Assembly (NCBI RefSeq): GCF_012273895.1
Contig: NC_052110.1
Span: 1,178,001-1,242,000 of the forward strand
Direction of reading: 5' to 3'
Source: Zerene cesonia
Taxonomy: Eukaryota > Arthropoda > Insecta > Lepidoptera > Pieridae
DNA length: 64,000 nt
Shown here: positions 60,101-64,000 of the stretch, one piece after another
How positions within the stretch are numbered: position 1 is the stretch's first letter
How the letters are laid out: each line of letters starts with the position of its first letter
Translations under genes and position numbers: made by a program
Notes under the pieces: generated by a model
Told to the model about the DNA's origin: nothing
Database searches by the model: none
Seen by the model: only the letters and a program-made list of their open reading frames with translations

Positions 60101-63100
60101 CAATCATCAACTTCAATTTGAAACACTCAATAAGACGAAATTTAAGTTTACTACGTCATAATAAACTACCAATTATTCTGTCAGAATGAAATTATAAATT
60201 TAAACCGAAACCTTCGAAATATTTCAATATTCCTGAATAGAAACGTGGCTCTAAAGTAAATTGAAACATTATAAAATTCTAATCAAGAAAATGAAAACAG
60301 CGTAGAAATAATATCATTACTATTTACTATAACAATTGCACAAAAGAAACAAGAAATAAATTCGTTCAGACAAATTACGCAAATTACGATATATGGAGTA
60401 TTAGACCATATTTAACTTTAAATTATCAAAAATCATAAATTAATGAAATGCACAATCACTAAGGAACATATTAGTTTCTTTTACAATTTAAACACAATGA
60501 ATTATTCATTTCAATTGAGGGGTTCGTCTAAAATTGTTTCATTAGTGATCATCGGATCACTTGTTATTCTGTGGTATAGTATTATATTATCTGTGCTGTT
60601 ATGTAATTGTATTATGCTAGTTTGCTTTTATTGTTTATTTTGCTTTTTATTCGTTAGTGTTATAAATCAAATGGTGTAAGGTACAAACTAAAAAGTATAT
60701 ATATTTTCTACAAAGTGGGTCACCGACGTCCCTGGTCGGAAGTACCATTCCAAATTCTAAAATAGGTGGAACCGATTATTATGAAATATAATAAGAATCA
60801 CACTAATCTGTTGAAAGCTAACTAGTAACAAAACTATAATAATGCAGAACCTCCTTTGTTTTTTGGAACGGTGGTTAAAAATATGACCCTTACGAATAAA
60901 GATATATTCTTATAGATATTTCTGATGATATTCTTAGTAAGTCTTTTAATGATTGATACGATTACCATTACAACTCAACTCTCCAACTTAAACTTTCATT
61001 CATATCTGTAGACTTTTTTAAACGCTTTTATGATTTCTACCCTACTTATCTTACCAAAAAGAACTGAATATTAAATATTGTTATTGTAATCGCAATAATA
61101 AAAATTATAACAATTATATTTTACCACCAGCGGTCAGCCATGTCTTCGCCCATGCTACATGTATATAATATAGCCTATTTACATCATATAATATTCAAGA
61201 ATCACTTAAACAAATAAAACCGATTTAACCATTCGATTCATATAATAATTTGTTACAATCGGAATTAGTTCCCGAGATTCAATCAAAACACTCTTTAACT
61301 TTATAGTATTTATAAACATTCATCTAATCTTTATTACAACATTTTTTCATTACCCTCTCAAGGATCCCAAATTAACAAGCAATGTGTTTTCTCCTCGCAA
61401 TGAAAAACTGTACGTGGCACGCGTTCGTCCGTCATGTCGACAATTAAATTGCACCTTTGCATATAACGATTACTTATAATTAGACCGCATTATCGACGAA
61501 ATACGACAAACTCCATGTTATTGTTTGTGATTAATTTACAGGTTCACTTACATTGTACAGGTGGCTGAATGATGCGGTAACTGGTTACTTTAGAGTGTGT
61601 TTACAATAATGCTTCCGTTTTTAATTGGATGCGAGTTAAATATTTTATCTGTATTACTTTTGGATCTATCTGTATCTGTTTCTTTTGGATGTGGTCGATT
61701 TATCAGTCAGTTAATTGTCCAAAACTGTGTTTTGTTTAAACTATGTAATGACGATTCAAAAGTGCTTCTATAAGAAATCTAATTGAATAATAATTGGCTA
61801 TGTGGGACTTTATCCACATGACCTGACGATTTGTGTTATAATTACGAAAGTAACTGTATATTTTATTATTAAGTTATATAGCTTTTAATAGGCATAATAT
61901 ACTAAACTAGCGGTTAGCCCCGACGAATATCAAATCAAATCAAATCATCAAATTATTGTATTATGTATCTAATGTACAAAGTTTGAATGGAAATATATGG
62001 AAAGGGATTAAGAAAGGATTGACGAGGAATAAAGGGTAGGACTGCGAACGAAACATAGCAGTATTCACGCCGGTCTTCTGGGGGGGGGGGGGGGGTGTGG
62101 TACTTCCCCGGTGCTGGCCCAATTTGTGCTGAAACGTACTCGACTGTCTCATACAAAAATCATTCTATTTATATAAAACCAAGAGAGCGAAGATATTAGA
62201 ATTTGTCTAACTCGACTCTAAAGGTTTTCCTACTAACATACATGTGAAGCTAATAAAAGAGTGCTAAAAATTAGTCCATTAATCCAGTTACAAATACTCT
62301 CTCTCTCTCTCTCTCTTCAGCCTTTCTCCGTTCACTATTGGACATAGGCATTTAGACATAGTGTAATACTGAGACGATATTATTAAGGAAAATGACTGAT
62401 ATTATTTCTTAAATGGGTTCATTAATTTTTAGAAAACAAATTGTAACATTACAGTTGTACCTCTAAACCAAAATTATATTTTAATAAAAACGCATAAATA
62501 ATAGAAAAATGAAGCAATTATTGCGTCAATAACTTGCTATAAGCTGGCTTGTTCTAATTTCTTCGCTCCCCTGGTTTCATATAAATAGAATGGCTGAATA
62601 GAATATTGTATGGCACAAACACGTACGATTGATGTAATTATATTGTTTCATACATCATTAGAGAAATGCGATACTTATCTATTGGTTTTTTAAATGTTGT
62701 ATAAGTTTACTAGATTATGTTTCTTATGGAGAGGAATCATTGAGCGCTTGCATAATTTTAAGAACCTTCACCAACAGTAATCCTACTAATATTATAAATG
62801 CGAAATTTTGTATGTATATGTGTGTGTTTGTTGCTCTTTCACGCAAAAACTGCTGCACCGATTGCAATGAAATTTGGTACGTAGACAGCTGAACAACTGG
62901 AATAACATATAAACAACTTTTTTTCCTACGGGATACACACAAGAAACCGCGGGGCGCAGCTAGTAATATAATAAAGCTGGAAAATTTGTATGTTTAAACG
63001 CGCTAATCTCAGGAACTAATGAACCGATTTAAAAAATCATTTCACCATTGGATAGGTGTGATCCAAGCATGTTCTAGGCACATATGTAGTTAACCAGACA

Positions 63101-64000
63101 AAGCCAGAAGTCAGAAGCTAAAGCGGACCGCTACTATATTATTTTATTTGAAATAAAATACTGAGAATCACTCATTAAATATTTAGGTATGCAGTTAATC
63201 TATATAATTCAATCCCTATTTCCCTTGGTCACGCCAACACGCATGAACGGCTGTACCGATTTCAAAAATTCATTCACCATTTGAAAGGTACAATTACACT
63301 GAGTGACATACGCTATATATGTGCCACGGGTGAAACCGGGGCGAACAGTTAGTCGCATATAATAAAATGTTTCTATAAATGCATTTAAATTGTTTTTATT
63401 TAAAAAAAAAGACATCCCAAAATGCCGTACGAAAGACGCTAGCTTCCACATGCCACTCGACGCCGATCTATGGGCGTGTACCACGGTACAAGCTGGCCCA
63501 ATTCGTGTCGAAGCGTGCTCGACTCCCACAATCACATACACATTTATATGAAGCGTGCACATGTGTTAATACAACTACAAGTATTTCATCAGTCTTTAAC
63601 AGTTCTGCTATGTTGGAAATAGGTGGTCAAAACGTAGCATTTTACGAATAAAGATATCAACGACTAACCATCCTACTAATATTATAAATAAGAAAGTTTG
63701 TAAGGATGTGTGTGCGTTTGTTGCTCTTTCACGCAAAAACTACTGCACCGATTGCAATGAAATTTGGTACGTAGATAGCTGGACAATTGGAATAACATAT
63801 AGGCAAATTTTTATCCCGATATTCCTACAGGATTCGGACTTACGCGGGTGAAACCGCGGGGCGCAGCTAGTAGTTAATACGATAAAATGAGACAATAATA
63901 CTACTTATAGATGTGTCAACGAAACATTAAAAATAACAGTTGAATTCATTCTTATAACAATTAACATAATATCACCTTGCATTTATGGACACTCCATATA

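Overview
This window is AT-rich eukaryotic genomic DNA, almost entirely non-coding, from a moth or butterfly (Lepidoptera). The evidence is the dense load of lepidopteran short repeats: Lep1-type non-autonomous Helitrons (A|TC...CTAG|T), a Metulj-like SINE with an A-rich tail, Bm1-like tRNA-derived SINEs and foldback elements. Most of the 60-110 codon open frames are chance frames or frames inside these repeats. There is no operon, CRISPR array, rRNA or intact tRNA gene.

One piece can be assigned to a gene. On the minus strand, 27140-26906 is a GC-rich internal coding exon whose last residues are SQLGTVYATKRRRRNGK. This is the N-terminus of the bHLH-PAS transcription factor Spineless (the insect AhR homologue). 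It has a good acceptor, a consensus donor (AAGAG|GTGAGTG), and a split codon that would give the expected Ser. The gene runs right to left. No bHLH or PAS exon was recognised in the 26.9 kb to the left, so the following intron probably fills that side and continues beyond it. The exon has no in-frame ATG, so the start codon should lie to the right, where two promoter-like GC/CpG patches occur (28.05-28.81 kb and 50.26-50.86 kb).

Layout. 1-26.9 kb: presumed intron with single-copy GC patches (about 0.5, 5.1, 7.0, 10.7, 12.36 and 22.2 kb) and scattered repeats. The patch at 10.62-10.99 kb carries five TNGCGTG (AhR/Spineless-type) cores in 120 bp. 26.6-26.9 kb: a SINE whose A-tail ends 7 bp from the exon's splice donor. 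27.1-64 kb: presumed upstream introns, 5' region or intergenic DNA, with more repeats, a 58-bp perfect palindrome (34.8 kb), a 1,000-N assembly gap (38690-39689), a SINE with a perfect 13-bp target-site duplication (43.0 kb), a 91-bp mini-Helitron (44.7 kb) and foldback elements at 45.7, 46.9, 48.7 and 58.3 kb.

The strongest lead for new biology is the XRE-core cluster in the presumed spineless intron, a candidate autoregulatory element. Next are the missing Drosophila-type start Met with its implied lepidopteran N-terminal extension, and the SINE touching the splice donor. No new enzyme or defence system is encoded here.
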